This document shows positions 35,537 through 44,157 of a stretch of DNA of 64,000 nt, in pieces. How positions within the stretch are numbered: position 1 is the first letter of the stretch; each line of letters starts with the position of its first letter. Location of the stretch: assembly GCA_963841065.1 (NCBI GenBank), contig CAWJBI010000044.1:128727-192726 (forward strand). Reading direction: 5' to 3'. This stretch comes from M0108 sp963841065. GTDB lineage: Bacteria; Pseudomonadota; Gammaproteobacteria; Chromatiales; Chromatiaceae. A program made the translations under genes and the position numbers. The notes below the pieces were generated by a model. The model saw only the letters and a program-made list of their open reading frames with translations, ran no database searches and was not told where the DNA came from.

Positions 35537-36340
35537 TCACAGGCCCCGCAGCCGCCTGGCCACTTGCGCCAGATCCCGCCACACCAAGGCCTTCTGCTCT
35601 GGCGAGCGCAAGAGATAAGAGGGATGAAAGGTCACCATCAGGGGCACGGCGTCGGGCCCGAAGCTGAACCAGCGGCCACGCAGCCGACCCACGGCCTCGC
35701 CGGTGGCAAGCAGGTTCTGGGCGGAAACGCGCCCCAGGGAGAGAATGATGCGCGGCTGGACCCGTTCGATTTGGGCCGTCAGGAAGGCACGGCAGGCCGC
35801 CGCCTCCTCGGGCTTGGGATCGCGATTGCCCGGCGGGCGACACTTGAGGATGTTGGCGATATAGACCTGGCCACGATCCAGGCCGATGGCGGCCAGCATC
35901 CGGTTAAGGAGTTGACCGGCGCGGCCGACGAAGGGCTCGCCCTGGCGGTCCTCGTCGGCGCCGGGGGCCTCGCCGATCAGCATGAGGTCGGCATCGCGCC
36001 GGCCCACGCCAAAGACAGTCTGGGTGCGGGTCTCCCACAGGCCGCAGGCCTGGCAGGCCGCGACCCGGGCCTGCAACGCCTCCCAACCCAGGCCGACGCT
36101 GTCACCCCCGGAGTCGAATGCAGGGTCGGGGGCTTGGGTCGGGGCCAGGGCCAGCGGCACGGCCTGGATGGGGATCGGGAGCGGGGTCGGCGCGGGGTCG
36201 AGGCGGGCCATCGCCATGCCCCCCCCTGCGCCGGCCCCCTCCGCTGGCGGCTCGACCCGATCCCCGCCACCCCCTACCCGCAGGCCCCAGGACTGGATAC
36301 CCATGGCATCCAGGTAGAGGTAGCGCCGGGTCGGGTCCAT
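35537..36340 (-). CDS. Iron-sulfur uracil-DNA glycosylase (family 4/5 type)
   Basis: This enzyme removes uracil from DNA in base excision repair. The catalytic core lies in the C-terminal 200 residues: GEAPGADEDRQGEPFVGRAG (motif A) and HPSYLLRSP (motif B). Four cysteines in CQACGLWETRT and CRPPGNRDPKPEEAAAC form the expected [4Fe-4S] site. The N-terminal 75 residues are a variable Pro/Ala-rich region, common in proteobacterial members that may bind other repair proteins. The start at 36340 is the only good choice. It lies 11 bases after the leuA stop on the same strand. Confidence 0.92.
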   Translation of the reverse strand: MDPTRRYLYLDAMGIQSWGLRVGGGGDRVEPPAEGAGAGGGMAMARLDPAPTPLPIPIQAVPLALAPTQAPDPAFDSGGDSVGLGWEALQARVAACQACGLWETRTQTVFGVGRRDADLMLIGEAPGADEDRQGEPFVGRAGQLLNRMLAAIGLDRGQVYIANILKCRPPGNRDPKPEEAAACRAFLTAQIERVQPRIILSLGRVSAQNLLATGEAVGRLRGRWFSFGPDAVPLMVTFHPSYLLRSPEQKALVWRDLAQVARRLRGL

Positions 36341-36351
36341 GGCGGGGGCCC

Positions 36352-37900
36352 TCAGACGTCGGCGGCCTGGGGGTGGGCCCGCTGCAGGGGCTTCAGCACC
36401 TTGTTACAGGCGTTGATATAAGCCTTGGCGGAGGCAATGATGATATCCGTGTCCGCCCCCTGGCCATTGACGACGCGCCCGCCCTTTTCCAGCCGCACCG
36501 TGACCTCGCCCTGGGCGTCGGTGCCGCTGGTGATGTTGTTGACCGAGTAGAGCCGCAGCACGGTCCCGGAGTTGACGATGGACTCGATGGCCTTGAAGGT
36601 GGCATCCACGGGGCCGCCACCGATCGCCGCGCCGGGCTCCTCCTGGCCGTCCACCAGCAGCACCACATCGGCCCTGGGGGTCTCGCCGGTCTCGGAGCAG
36701 ACCCTCATCGACACCAGCTTGACGCGCTCGTTGGTGGCGTCGAGATTGGCGTCGGTCACCAGGGTCTGGAGGTCCTCGTCGAAGATCTCGTGCTTTTTGT
36801 CGGCCAACTCCTTGAAGCGGGCGAAGGCGGCGTTGAGTTCCTCCTCGGAATCGAAGCTAATGCCCAGCTCGCCGAGACGGCTCTTGAAGGCGTTGCGGCC
36901 CGAGTGCTTGCCCAGCACCATGCGGTTCTCGGTCCAGCCCACATCCTCGGCGCGCATGATCTCGTAGGTCTCGCGGTGCTTGAGGACACCGTCCTGGTGG
37001 ATGCCGGACTCATGCGCGAAGGCATTGGCGCCCACCACGGCCTTGTTGGGCTGTACCGGGAAGCCGGTGATGCCGGACACCAGCCGCGAGCAGTGCACGA
37101 TCTGGGTAGTGTCGAGGCGGGTGTCGCAGGCGAAGTGATCCTGGCGGGTGCGCACGGCCATGACGATCTCCTCGAGGGCGGCATTGCCGGCCCGCTCGCC
37201 GAGGCCGTTGATGGTGCACTCCACCTGGCGGGCGCCATTGCGCACCGCCGCCAGGGAGTTGGCGACGGCCAGGCCCAGGTCGTTGTGACAATGGACGGAA
37301 AAGACCGCCTTGTCGGCATTGGGTACCCGCTCAAGCAGGTTGCGGATGAGATCCCCGAACTGATAGGGCACGCTGTAGCCCACGGTGTCCGGGATATTGA
37401 CCGTGCGGGCGCCGGCATCGATCACCGCCTCCAGGACCCGGCAGAGGAAATCCAGTTCGGAGCGGCCCGCGTCCTCCGGGGAGAATTCCACGTCGTCCGT
37501 GAAACGGCGGGCCCGCTTGACGGCATGGACCGCCTGCTCGACCACCTGATCCGGGGTCATGCGCAGCTTGCGCTCCATGTGGATGGGCGAGGTCGCGATG
37601 AAGGTATGGATACGGGCCGACCTTGGCGCCGGCGAGGGCCTCGCCCGCGGTGTCGATATCGCGATCCATGGCGCGGGCCAGGCCGCAGACGGTGCTGTCC
37701 TTGATGACCGCGGCTACCGCCTTGACGGCCTCGAAGTCGCCAGGACTGGCGATGGGGAAACCCGCCTCGATAACGTCAACCCGCAGCTTTTCCAGGGCCT
37801 TGGCAATGCGCACCTTTTCCTCCTTGGTCATGGAGGCGCCCGGACTCTGCTCGCCGTCCCGGAGGGTGGTATCGAAAATGATGAGATGTTCTTTGCTCAT
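36352..37900 (-). CDS. leuA: 2-Isopropylmalate synthase, with a +1 frameshift
   Basis: LeuA condenses acetyl-CoA with 2-oxoisovalerate, the first step of leucine synthesis. From 37900 the frame reads IIFDTTLRDGEQSPGASMTK (active-site arginine and metal aspartate) to EALAGAK, and then breaks. The next frame continues SARIHTFIATSPIHMERKLR and the metal ligands HCHNDLGLAVANS, and ends in the leucine-binding regulatory domain (about residues 390-515). An extra base at 37621-37622 (AAGGTC for AAGTC) explains it. Corrected length is about 515 residues, which is normal. The downstream part is undamaged, so an error in the sequence is likely. Confidence 0.94.
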
Positions 37901-38319
37901 GGCTCGCTCCCGCTGCGCCGCGCCTGAGCCCTCTGGGCCCGCCAGCGCTTTCTATGAATTTGGGTCTGAATGGTCGCGTATTCTAGGGCCCCCGCCGGGG
38001 CTTGTCCGTCATGTCTGCCCCTCAGGGCAGCAGCGGACGCGCAAGCAGCAGGGGCCAGGGCCGGGACCCGGCCGAGATAGCGGTCGCAAAAAGGCGCCAT
38101 GGATAGCTGGAAGTCATTCTCGACGGCATTGATGGTCTTCTCTGAAACTGGAATATAGGGCAAGCGGCGACGGATGCCAAGCGTCCCCGCCGGCGTGACA
38201 GCGCCCGGCTTGCATGGAAAGCCGGCCGCAATCATATAGAATGAGTTGACAGACCCGATTCATTGGCCAGGGCCCGGCGCTCGCCGGGGGCCATCCTCAC
38301 CTTCCGGACGGCATGCGCG
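37901..38319. other. Divergent intergenic region between leuA and cbpA
   Basis: I find no gene I can support in these 419 bases. A minus-strand open frame (37897-38235) has no recognisable motif and a composition unlike its neighbours. Promoters for leuA and cbpA should lie here; a leucine-rich leader peptide for leuA attenuation was looked for and not found. Confidence 0.45.
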
Positions 38320-39306
38320 ATGGAGTACAAAGACTATTACAAGACCCTGGGGGTCCCCCGCGACGCCACCCAGGAGGCGATCAAGCAGGCCTACCGCAAG
38401 CTGGCGCGCAAGTTTCACCCGGACGTCAGCAAGGAGCCGAATGCGGAGGCCCGTTTCAAGGAGATCAACGAGGCCAACGAGGTCCTGAAGGACCCGGAAA
38501 AGCGGGCGGCCTACAATGCCCTTGGCGATCAATGGCGCGCGGGCCAGGAATTCCGGCCGCCACCAGGTCGGGGCGGCGTCCACCGTGAGTTTCATTTCAA
38601 CACGGGCGGCCCCGGCGACGCGGGCGGCTTCAGTGACTTCTTCTCCAGCCTCTTTGGGGGTGGCTTCGGCGGCGCCGGCGGAGATACCTTCGGCGACGTC
38701 CGGCGCAGTGCCGGCGCGCGGCGCGAGGAGATGTTCCGGCAACGGGGCCAGGACCAGACCGCCCATGTCGAGATCAGCCTGGAGGAGGCCTTCGCCGGCG
38801 GGACCCGTGAATTGCGCCTGGAGACCCCGGTCCAGGACGGCCAAGGCTATGTCGGCTCCCAGTCGCGCACCCTCAAGGTCCGCATACCCGCCGGCGTCAG
38901 CCAGGGGCGCCAGATTCGCCTTGCCGGTCAAGGCCAACCCGGCTTTGGCGGCGGCCCCGCGGGTGATCTTTACCTGGAGGTCAAGCTCAAGCCCCATCGC
39001 CTCTATCAGACCGATGGCCGCGATATCCTCCTGCACCTGCCCGTCGCCCCCTGGGAAGCCGCCTTGGGGGCCAGCGTCCAGGTACCGACCCTGGGCGGCA
39101 CCGTCACCCTCAAGATCCCGGCGGGCAGCCAGACCGGCAAGCGCATGCGCCTCAAGGGGCGCGGCCTGCCTGGTGATCCCCCGGGCGACCAGTTGGTGAT
39201 CCTCGAGATGGTGACACCGCCCGCGGACACCACCGAGGCCAAGGCCCTCTATCAGCGCATGGCCGACACCCTGGCCTTCGACCCCCGCGCCCGACTCGGA
39301 GGCTGA
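38320..39306 (+). CDS. cbpA: Curved DNA-binding protein / DnaJ-type co-chaperone CbpA
   Basis: The 328-residue protein is a class II J-protein that works with DnaK and can bind curved DNA. The J domain is residues 1-70 (YYKTLGVPRDATQEAIKQAY, HPD at about 33-35). A Gly/Phe-rich linker (FFSSLFGGGFGGAGGDTFG) and two C-terminal beta-sandwich domains (RIPAGVSQGRQIRLAGQGQP) follow. The DnaJ zinc finger is absent, as expected. The ATG at 38320 starts the J domain correctly; the upstream extension is rejected. cbpM follows after four bases. Confidence 0.94.
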   Translation: MEYKDYYKTLGVPRDATQEAIKQAYRKLARKFHPDVSKEPNAEARFKEINEANEVLKDPEKRAAYNALGDQWRAGQEFRPPPGRGGVHREFHFNTGGPGDAGGFSDFFSSLFGGGFGGAGGDTFGDVRRSAGARREEMFRQRGQDQTAHVEISLEEAFAGGTRELRLETPVQDGQGYVGSQSRTLKVRIPAGVSQGRQIRLAGQGQPGFGGGPAGDLYLEVKLKPHRLYQTDGRDILLHLPVAPWEAALGASVQVPTLGGTVTLKIPAGSQTGKRMRLKGRGLPGDPPGDQLVILEMVTPPADTTEAKALYQRMADTLAFDPRARLGG

Positions 39307-39310
39307 CGCC

Positions 39311-39640
39311 ATGAAGCAGTCCCATGATATCGTCCAGGGAGTGATCCTCGATGAAAACCTGGCCTTGGCGCTGAAGGATCTCACCGACCTGTGCGGCATC
39401 AGCGACGAACTCCTGGCCCTGCTCGTCGGCGAAGGCCTGCTGGCGCCTCGGGGCGAATCCCCCGCCGACTGGCGCTTCGACGGCCTCCAGGTGCGCCGTA
39501 TCCGCCGCGCCCTGCGTCTCAGCCACGACCTGGAACTGGATTGGCCCGCCACCGCCCTCGCCCTGGACCTGCTCGACGAGATCGATCGGTTACGGGAGCG
39601 CCTCCGGGGCCTGGAGTTGCAACTGGCGCACTGGGACTAG
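39311..39640 (+). CDS. cbpM: Chaperone modulator CbpM
   Basis: CbpM binds the J domain of CbpA and inhibits it. The 109-residue protein is of the MerR-like helical type: an N-terminal helix-turn region (LTDLCGISDELLALLVGEGLL), the FDGLQVRRIRRALRLSHDLELD segment, and a C-terminal helix LLDEIDRLRERLRGLELQL. It starts four bases after the cbpA stop, which matches the usual cbpAM operon. Confidence 0.88.
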   Translation: MKQSHDIVQGVILDENLALALKDLTDLCGISDELLALLVGEGLLAPRGESPADWRFDGLQVRRIRRALRLSHDLELDWPATALALDLLDEIDRLRERLRGLELQLAHWD

Positions 39641-39913
39641 CACCCTTCTCGCGCAGCCCGCAGCTGTCGGTCTTACCCCCCCATCCACCGGACGCACCAA
39701 GCCCCCCTTCACCAGGGGCCGCGCCGTTTCGCGACGGCCATCGCAACCCCAAGGGCAGCCGCAGCGGCGGCTCAATATCGGCTGGTACCGGTTGTCCCGG
39801 CATGTTACGGTGACTTGAATCGAAATGCCGATGCGTGGGCTTGCGATCCGGCTTGAACGCTGGACTCCCGACACACGCCGGTCCACCACTCCATGCGACA
39901 GAGGGGATTAAGG

Positions 39914-40732
39914 ATGCAGATACGGGTTGGATACGAACTGATTTACGAGTGTCCACGGCCGACACCCATGTTGCTGACGCTGAATATCCATTTCAGCCGC
40001 GCCTCCGATGTGGTCGTCGCCGATCAGATCATTACCAACCCACCCAGGCCCATCAGTGCCTACCGTGACGGTTTTGGTAACTGGTGCAGTCGCATCGTCG
40101 CGCCTCCGGGGCAGATCCGCATCTCCACGGATGCCCTCGTCAACGATAGCGGCTTACCGGATGAGGTCCATCCCTATCTTGCGCAACACGCCGTGGAGGA
40201 CTTGCCGGCGGACACCCTGGTGTATCTGTTGGGCAGTCGCTACTGCGAGACGGACCGCCTCTCCGAGACCGCCTGGTCGCTCTTCGGGCAGACGCCCCCC
40301 GGCTGGCCGCGCGTGCAGGCCATCTGCGATTTTGTCCACGGTCATATCACCTTCGGCTATGAACATGCCCGGGCGACCAAGACGGCCCTCGAGGCCTTCC
40401 AGGAGCGCACCGGCGTCTGCCGTGACTTCACCCATCTGGCGATCGCCTTTTGTCGCGCCATGAACATCCCCGCGCGCTACTGCACCGGCTACCTGGGCGA
40501 CATCGGGATTCCCGTCACGGGGCCGATGGATTTCTCGGCCTGGTTCGAGGCCTACCTGGGTGGACATTGGTACACCTTCGATCCGCGTAACAATGTCCCC
40601 CGCATCGGGCGCGTGCTGATCGCCCAGGGCCGGGATGCGGCGGATGTGCCGATCAGTCACACCTTTGGTCCCAATGAGTTGAAGAGCTTTAAGGTGTGGG
40701 CGGACGAGGTGGTCGGTCAGCCCCGGGGCTGA
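39914..40732 (+). CDS. Transglutaminase-like family protein
   Basis: The 272-residue protein belongs to the bacterial transglutaminase-like superfamily. It has an N-terminal beta-rich domain (RVGYELIYECPRPTPML) and then the papain-like core with nucleophile cysteine in RTGVCRDFTHLAIAFCRAMN. The second block reads DFSAWFEAYLGGHWYTFDPRNN. The residue usually occupied by the catalytic histidine is Ser here, with Asp retained in FDPRNN. The ATG at 39914 has AAGG directly upstream and is better than the open start at 39893. Substrate unknown. It is followed closely by an amidohydrolase on the same strand. Confidence 0.85.
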   Translation: MQIRVGYELIYECPRPTPMLLTLNIHFSRASDVVVADQIITNPPRPISAYRDGFGNWCSRIVAPPGQIRISTDALVNDSGLPDEVHPYLAQHAVEDLPADTLVYLLGSRYCETDRLSETAWSLFGQTPPGWPRVQAICDFVHGHITFGYEHARATKTALEAFQERTGVCRDFTHLAIAFCRAMNIPARYCTGYLGDIGIPVTGPMDFSAWFEAYLGGHWYTFDPRNNVPRIGRVLIAQGRDAADVPISHTFGPNELKSFKVWADEVVGQPRG

Positions 40733-40743
40733 AGCCAGTACGG

Positions 40744-41559
40744 ATGATGGCTCCCATGCCGGGCAAGCAACCCATCGTGCTACTGGCAGCCGACGAGCCC
40801 GCCGCCTTCGAGGTCGTTAACCGCCACGGCGGCGGCATGGCCCTGCTCGTCTGCGATCACGCCGCCAACCGGGTCCCGCGCCAACTCGGCTCGCTGGGCC
40901 TGGACGCCGCCCAGTTGGCGGATCATATCGCCTGGGATCCCGGCGCGGCCGAGGTGGCGCGTCGCCTTTCGGTCCATCTCGACGCGCCCTTGGTCTTGAG
41001 CGGTTACTCGCGCCTGGTCATCGACTGCAACCGGCCCCTCGGCCATGACCAATCCATCGCCGAGCAGAGTGCCGGGGTGCCCATTCCCGGTAATCTCGAT
41101 ATCTCCGCCGCGGAGCGCGCGAGCCGCGGCGAGGCCCTGTTCCAGCCTTATCACGACGCCATCGCCGGGCTGCTTGATGAACGCAACCAGCGGCCGACGC
41201 TGCTGCTGAGTATCCACAGCTTCACCCCCTTCCTGAATGGCCAGGAACGGCCTTGGCAGGTGGGCATCTCTCACTGGCGGGACCGACGGCTCGCCGAGCT
41301 CCTGATCCAGGCCCTCACCCGCGATCCGGCCCTGACGGTGGGGGATAACGAGCCCTATCCGATCGAGGCCAGTATCGACTTCACCCTCATCCACCACCTG
41401 GAGGGCCACGGCTTGCCAGGCGTCATGATCGAGATTCGCCAAGACGAGATTCGCACCCTGGCGGGCGCCACTCGCTGGGCCGCGCGCCTCGCCGAGGCCT
41501 ATCGGCTGATCGAGGATGCGACCGGGTGCTTATGGGGACGAGAGACTCTGGTTGGCTAG
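40744..41559 (+). CDS. N-formylglutamate amidohydrolase family protein
   Basis: The 271-residue protein matches the N-formylglutamate amidohydrolase (HutG-like) fold, a zinc-dependent hydrolase. Visible motifs are LLVCDHAANRVPRQLG with the first metal ligands, VLSGYSRLVIDCNRPLGH, LLSIHSFTPFLNG and VMIEIRQDEI. N-formylglutamate arises in histidine breakdown, but no other hut gene is nearby, so the real substrate may differ. The start is uncertain among ATGs at 40744, 40747 and 40756. It begins 11 bases after the transglutaminase-like gene, so the two are probably one operon. Confidence 0.85.
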   Translation: MMAPMPGKQPIVLLAADEPAAFEVVNRHGGGMALLVCDHAANRVPRQLGSLGLDAAQLADHIAWDPGAAEVARRLSVHLDAPLVLSGYSRLVIDCNRPLGHDQSIAEQSAGVPIPGNLDISAAERASRGEALFQPYHDAIAGLLDERNQRPTLLLSIHSFTPFLNGQERPWQVGISHWRDRRLAELLIQALTRDPALTVGDNEPYPIEASIDFTLIHHLEGHGLPGVMIEIRQDEIRTLAGATRWAARLAEAYRLIEDATGCLWGRETLVG

Positions 41560-41697
41560 ATGCGTAATCACACCCCCCGCGCGTTTCGTTTTGGCTAAAG
41601 GTCCCGAGGTCTCGGCGGGATTAGCCCTGTCGAACAACTGGACTCAATTCGTCGGGCGAGGTACAAAGGGCCAGGAACTGGCAACGCCACCAATTGA

Positions 41698-42891
41698 ATG
41701 AGCGCTCCCCATGTGACCAATCCCGAAATCCTGGGCCAACTCAGCGGCCTGCAAACCATGATGGCGGACCTGATGCGGGGCCTGCCCGCCCATGAGGCCA
41801 ACCAGCGCTTCCACCCCCGGCTCGCGCCCCTGGCCTGGTATCTCGGTCGCTCCGTCTATCGCGAACTCCATTGGTTACGGGAGATCCTGGCGGGAGACGC
41901 GGACCTGGCGGAGCGGGTCCGCCCCATCTTCGCGACCCAGGAAGCGGATGCCCCCGCCGAACTGCTGCCCCCGCGGGACCATCTGCTGGCCTGGGCCGGG
42001 GAAGTGCAGGGCGAGCATCTGCGCCGGCTGGCGACCCCCGGGGCCTTGCCTTACAGCCCCTGGCTCCAGGAGGACCGCCTGCCCTGGTTACTGCTCCAGG
42101 AGACGGCACGGGACTATGAGTCCATGCTCTGGGTTCTGCTCGCCCGCCGCCTGTCAGGGTCCGAGGAGGCCCCTGGCAGCGAACCGCTGCGGGCACGCCC
42201 GCCCTCCGACTTGGCGGTGGAGATCACCCAGGGTCACTACCGTATCGGTTCCCGGGACGAGTCCTTCGCCTACGACAATGAACTCCCGCCCCAGGCGGCG
42301 GAGTTGTCCAGCTTTCGCATCGCCCAGCTTCCCGTGGCCAATGCCGAGTTCCTGGGCTTCATGGCGGCGGGCGGCTATGCCCGCCCAGATTTCTGGGATG
42401 CGGAGGGACAGGCTTGGCTGACCACCAGCCAGGCCACCTCCCCCTGGCACTGGCGTCGGGACCCCCAGGGCCACTGGTTCGGGCTGGGCCTCAACGGGGC
42501 ACGCCTCCTGAGCGCCGAGGAGCCAGTCGCCGGCCTCAACCGCCACGAGGCCCTGGCCTATGCCGCCTGGGTGGCGAGTTTGGGGGGCGGTCTCGCCGGG
42601 GCGGTGCTCCAGCATGAGTATCAATGGGAGATCGCCGCCCGCGCCGGCCACCTCCAGGGCACGGGCCGGGTCTGGGAGTGGTGCGCCAACCCCTTCCACC
42701 CGTATCCGGATTTCAGCCCCTCCCCGGAGCCCTCGGCCTCCCAGTTCGCCTTCGCGGCCCATCAAGGCGTCCTGCGCGGGGCCAGCCTCTACACTCAACG
42801 CTGCCTGCGCCGCGCCAGCTTCCGGCACGCCGCCGACCCAGAGGATCGCTACCGTGTCTCCGGCCTGCGTCTGGTCTTCCCCCCCGCCTAG
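41698..42891 (+). CDS. EgtB-like protein lacking the non-haem iron ligands
   Basis: The 397-residue protein has the EgtB/OvoA layout: a DinB-like helical domain (residues about 15-150) and a C-terminal formylglycine-generating-enzyme-like domain (FRIAQLPVANAEFLGFMAAG, GTGRVWEWCANPFHPYPDF, RYRVSGLRLVFPP). In true EgtB sulfoxide synthases three histidines bind iron (WHxGH-type and HxxxHxE motifs). Here the matching places read AWYLGRSVYREL and QETARDYESML. No histidines remain, so ergothioneine-type catalysis is unlikely. The gene has its own 139-base upstream gap. Whether it keeps another function is unknown. Confidence 0.8.
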   Translation: MSAPHVTNPEILGQLSGLQTMMADLMRGLPAHEANQRFHPRLAPLAWYLGRSVYRELHWLREILAGDADLAERVRPIFATQEADAPAELLPPRDHLLAWAGEVQGEHLRRLATPGALPYSPWLQEDRLPWLLLQETARDYESMLWVLLARRLSGSEEAPGSEPLRARPPSDLAVEITQGHYRIGSRDESFAYDNELPPQAAELSSFRIAQLPVANAEFLGFMAAGGYARPDFWDAEGQAWLTTSQATSPWHWRRDPQGHWFGLGLNGARLLSAEEPVAGLNRHEALAYAAWVASLGGGLAGAVLQHEYQWEIAARAGHLQGTGRVWEWCANPFHPYPDFSPSPEPSASQFAFAAHQGVLRGASLYTQRCLRRASFRHAADPEDRYRVSGLRLVFPPA

Positions 42892-43151
42892 ACGCAACCC
42901 CAGCCCCCGGTCTTGCGATCCTGGTTCCTTCTATGCTGCGCTGCAATACAATGGATTTATATAATTTGTTTTTTCAATAAATGCTCAAGGTGTAACTTAG
43001 TCCTTGATTTATCCAGCGCAAGACTTCGCGTCCTGTTCGCCGGCCTTCCCGCCGAGCCAACCCACCGGGCGGCGCCTACCCCGTAGCGCCCCGCCAGCAA
43101 CCACCCCGAGCCGCCTCTCCCCCCAGAGGCCGACATCAAAGGAAGTCAACG

Positions 43152-44048
43152 ATGGTGTCTATTTTCGTTGCCGTGGCCTTCATGAGCGTCCTGGGCCTGA
43201 TGCTGGCATCCATCCTGGTGGTGGCCAATAAACGCCTCTTTGTCTTCGAGGACCCCCGCATCGACCAGGTCGAGGAGCTGTTGCCCCACGCCAACTGCGG
43301 TGCCTGCGGCACGGCGGGCTGCCGTCCCTTTGCCGAACTCCTGGTCAAGCGGGAGATCGAGCCGGGCAAGTGCACGGTCAACTCCAAGGATATGAACCAG
43401 GTCATCGCCAACTTTCTGGGCGTGGCCATGGGCAACCAGGAGAAACAGGTCGCCCGCCTGGCCTGCGCCGGAGGTTCCCACGTCGCCTACATCCGCGCCT
43501 CCTACGGTGGCATCAATTCCTGCCGGGCCGCGGCCATGGTCTCCGGGGGTGGCAAGGGCTGTTCCTGGGGCTGCCTGGGCCTGGGTGACTGCGAGCAAGT
43601 CTGTGACTTCAAAGCCATTCACATGAACCGCTATGGCCTGCCAATCGTCAGCGAGTCCGATTGCACCGCCTGTAATGATTGCGTCGAGGTCTGCCCCAAG
43701 GACCTCTTCAGCCTGCAACCCATCAGCCACCAGCTCTGGGTAGCCTGCAATAACCAGGAATTCGGGGATGAGGCCGAGGCCGAATGCAGCGTCATCTGCA
43801 CCGCCTGCGGCCGCTGCGTCCAGGACTCCCCGGAGGGCCTGATCGAGATCCGCGACAACCTGGCGGTCATCGATTACAGCAAGAACAGCCTCGCCTCCCG
43901 CATCGCCATCGAACGCTGCCCCACCGGCGCCATCGTCTGGCTGGAAAAGGGTGGCCAGATCGAGAAGGGCAAGGACGCGCGCAAGGTGATCCGCAAGGAG
44001 GCCCTCAAGGCCACGAACGCCAAGCCGCTGCCCGTGGCCCGGGCCTAG
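43152..44048 (+). CDS. rnfB: Rnf complex subunit B (ferredoxin-type iron-sulfur protein)
   Basis: RnfB takes electrons from ferredoxin and passes them into the Rnf ion pump. The 298-residue protein has one N-terminal membrane helix, the [4Fe-4S] domain NCGACGTAGCRPFAELLV and a later cysteine (RLACAGG). Ferredoxin-type clusters follow (CTACNDCVEVCPKDLF and CTACGRCVQDSPEGL). An additional cysteine-rich segment, CSWGCLGLGDCEQVC, precedes them. AGGA lies upstream of the ATG. It is the first gene of the rnfB-oxidoreductase-rnfCDGEA cluster; the 260 bases before it are AT-rich near 42950-42985 and probably hold the promoter. Confidence 0.93.
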   Translation: MVSIFVAVAFMSVLGLMLASILVVANKRLFVFEDPRIDQVEELLPHANCGACGTAGCRPFAELLVKREIEPGKCTVNSKDMNQVIANFLGVAMGNQEKQVARLACAGGSHVAYIRASYGGINSCRAAAMVSGGGKGCSWGCLGLGDCEQVCDFKAIHMNRYGLPIVSESDCTACNDCVEVCPKDLFSLQPISHQLWVACNNQEFGDEAEAECSVICTACGRCVQDSPEGLIEIRDNLAVIDYSKNSLASRIAIERCPTGAIVWLEKGGQIEKGKDARKVIRKEALKATNAKPLPVARA

Positions 44049-44157
44049 CCGGCACTCACCCGCAATTCGACTTTCCCCGTGCCTTACCCAACAAGAATCC
44101 GGATCACCCGCGCCACCCCGAGCCGGGACTCACACCTACCAGACCGCTGAGAAGAAC

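Noticed and set aside
37897..38235. Possible small gene or leader peptide upstream of leuA
   Set aside because: No leucine-rich leader or attenuator hairpins found, and the open frame has no protein-like pattern.
42892..43151. FNR site upstream of rnfB
   Set aside because: Only single half-site-like strings (TTGATTTATCC) were found; no TTGA-N6-TCAA pair.
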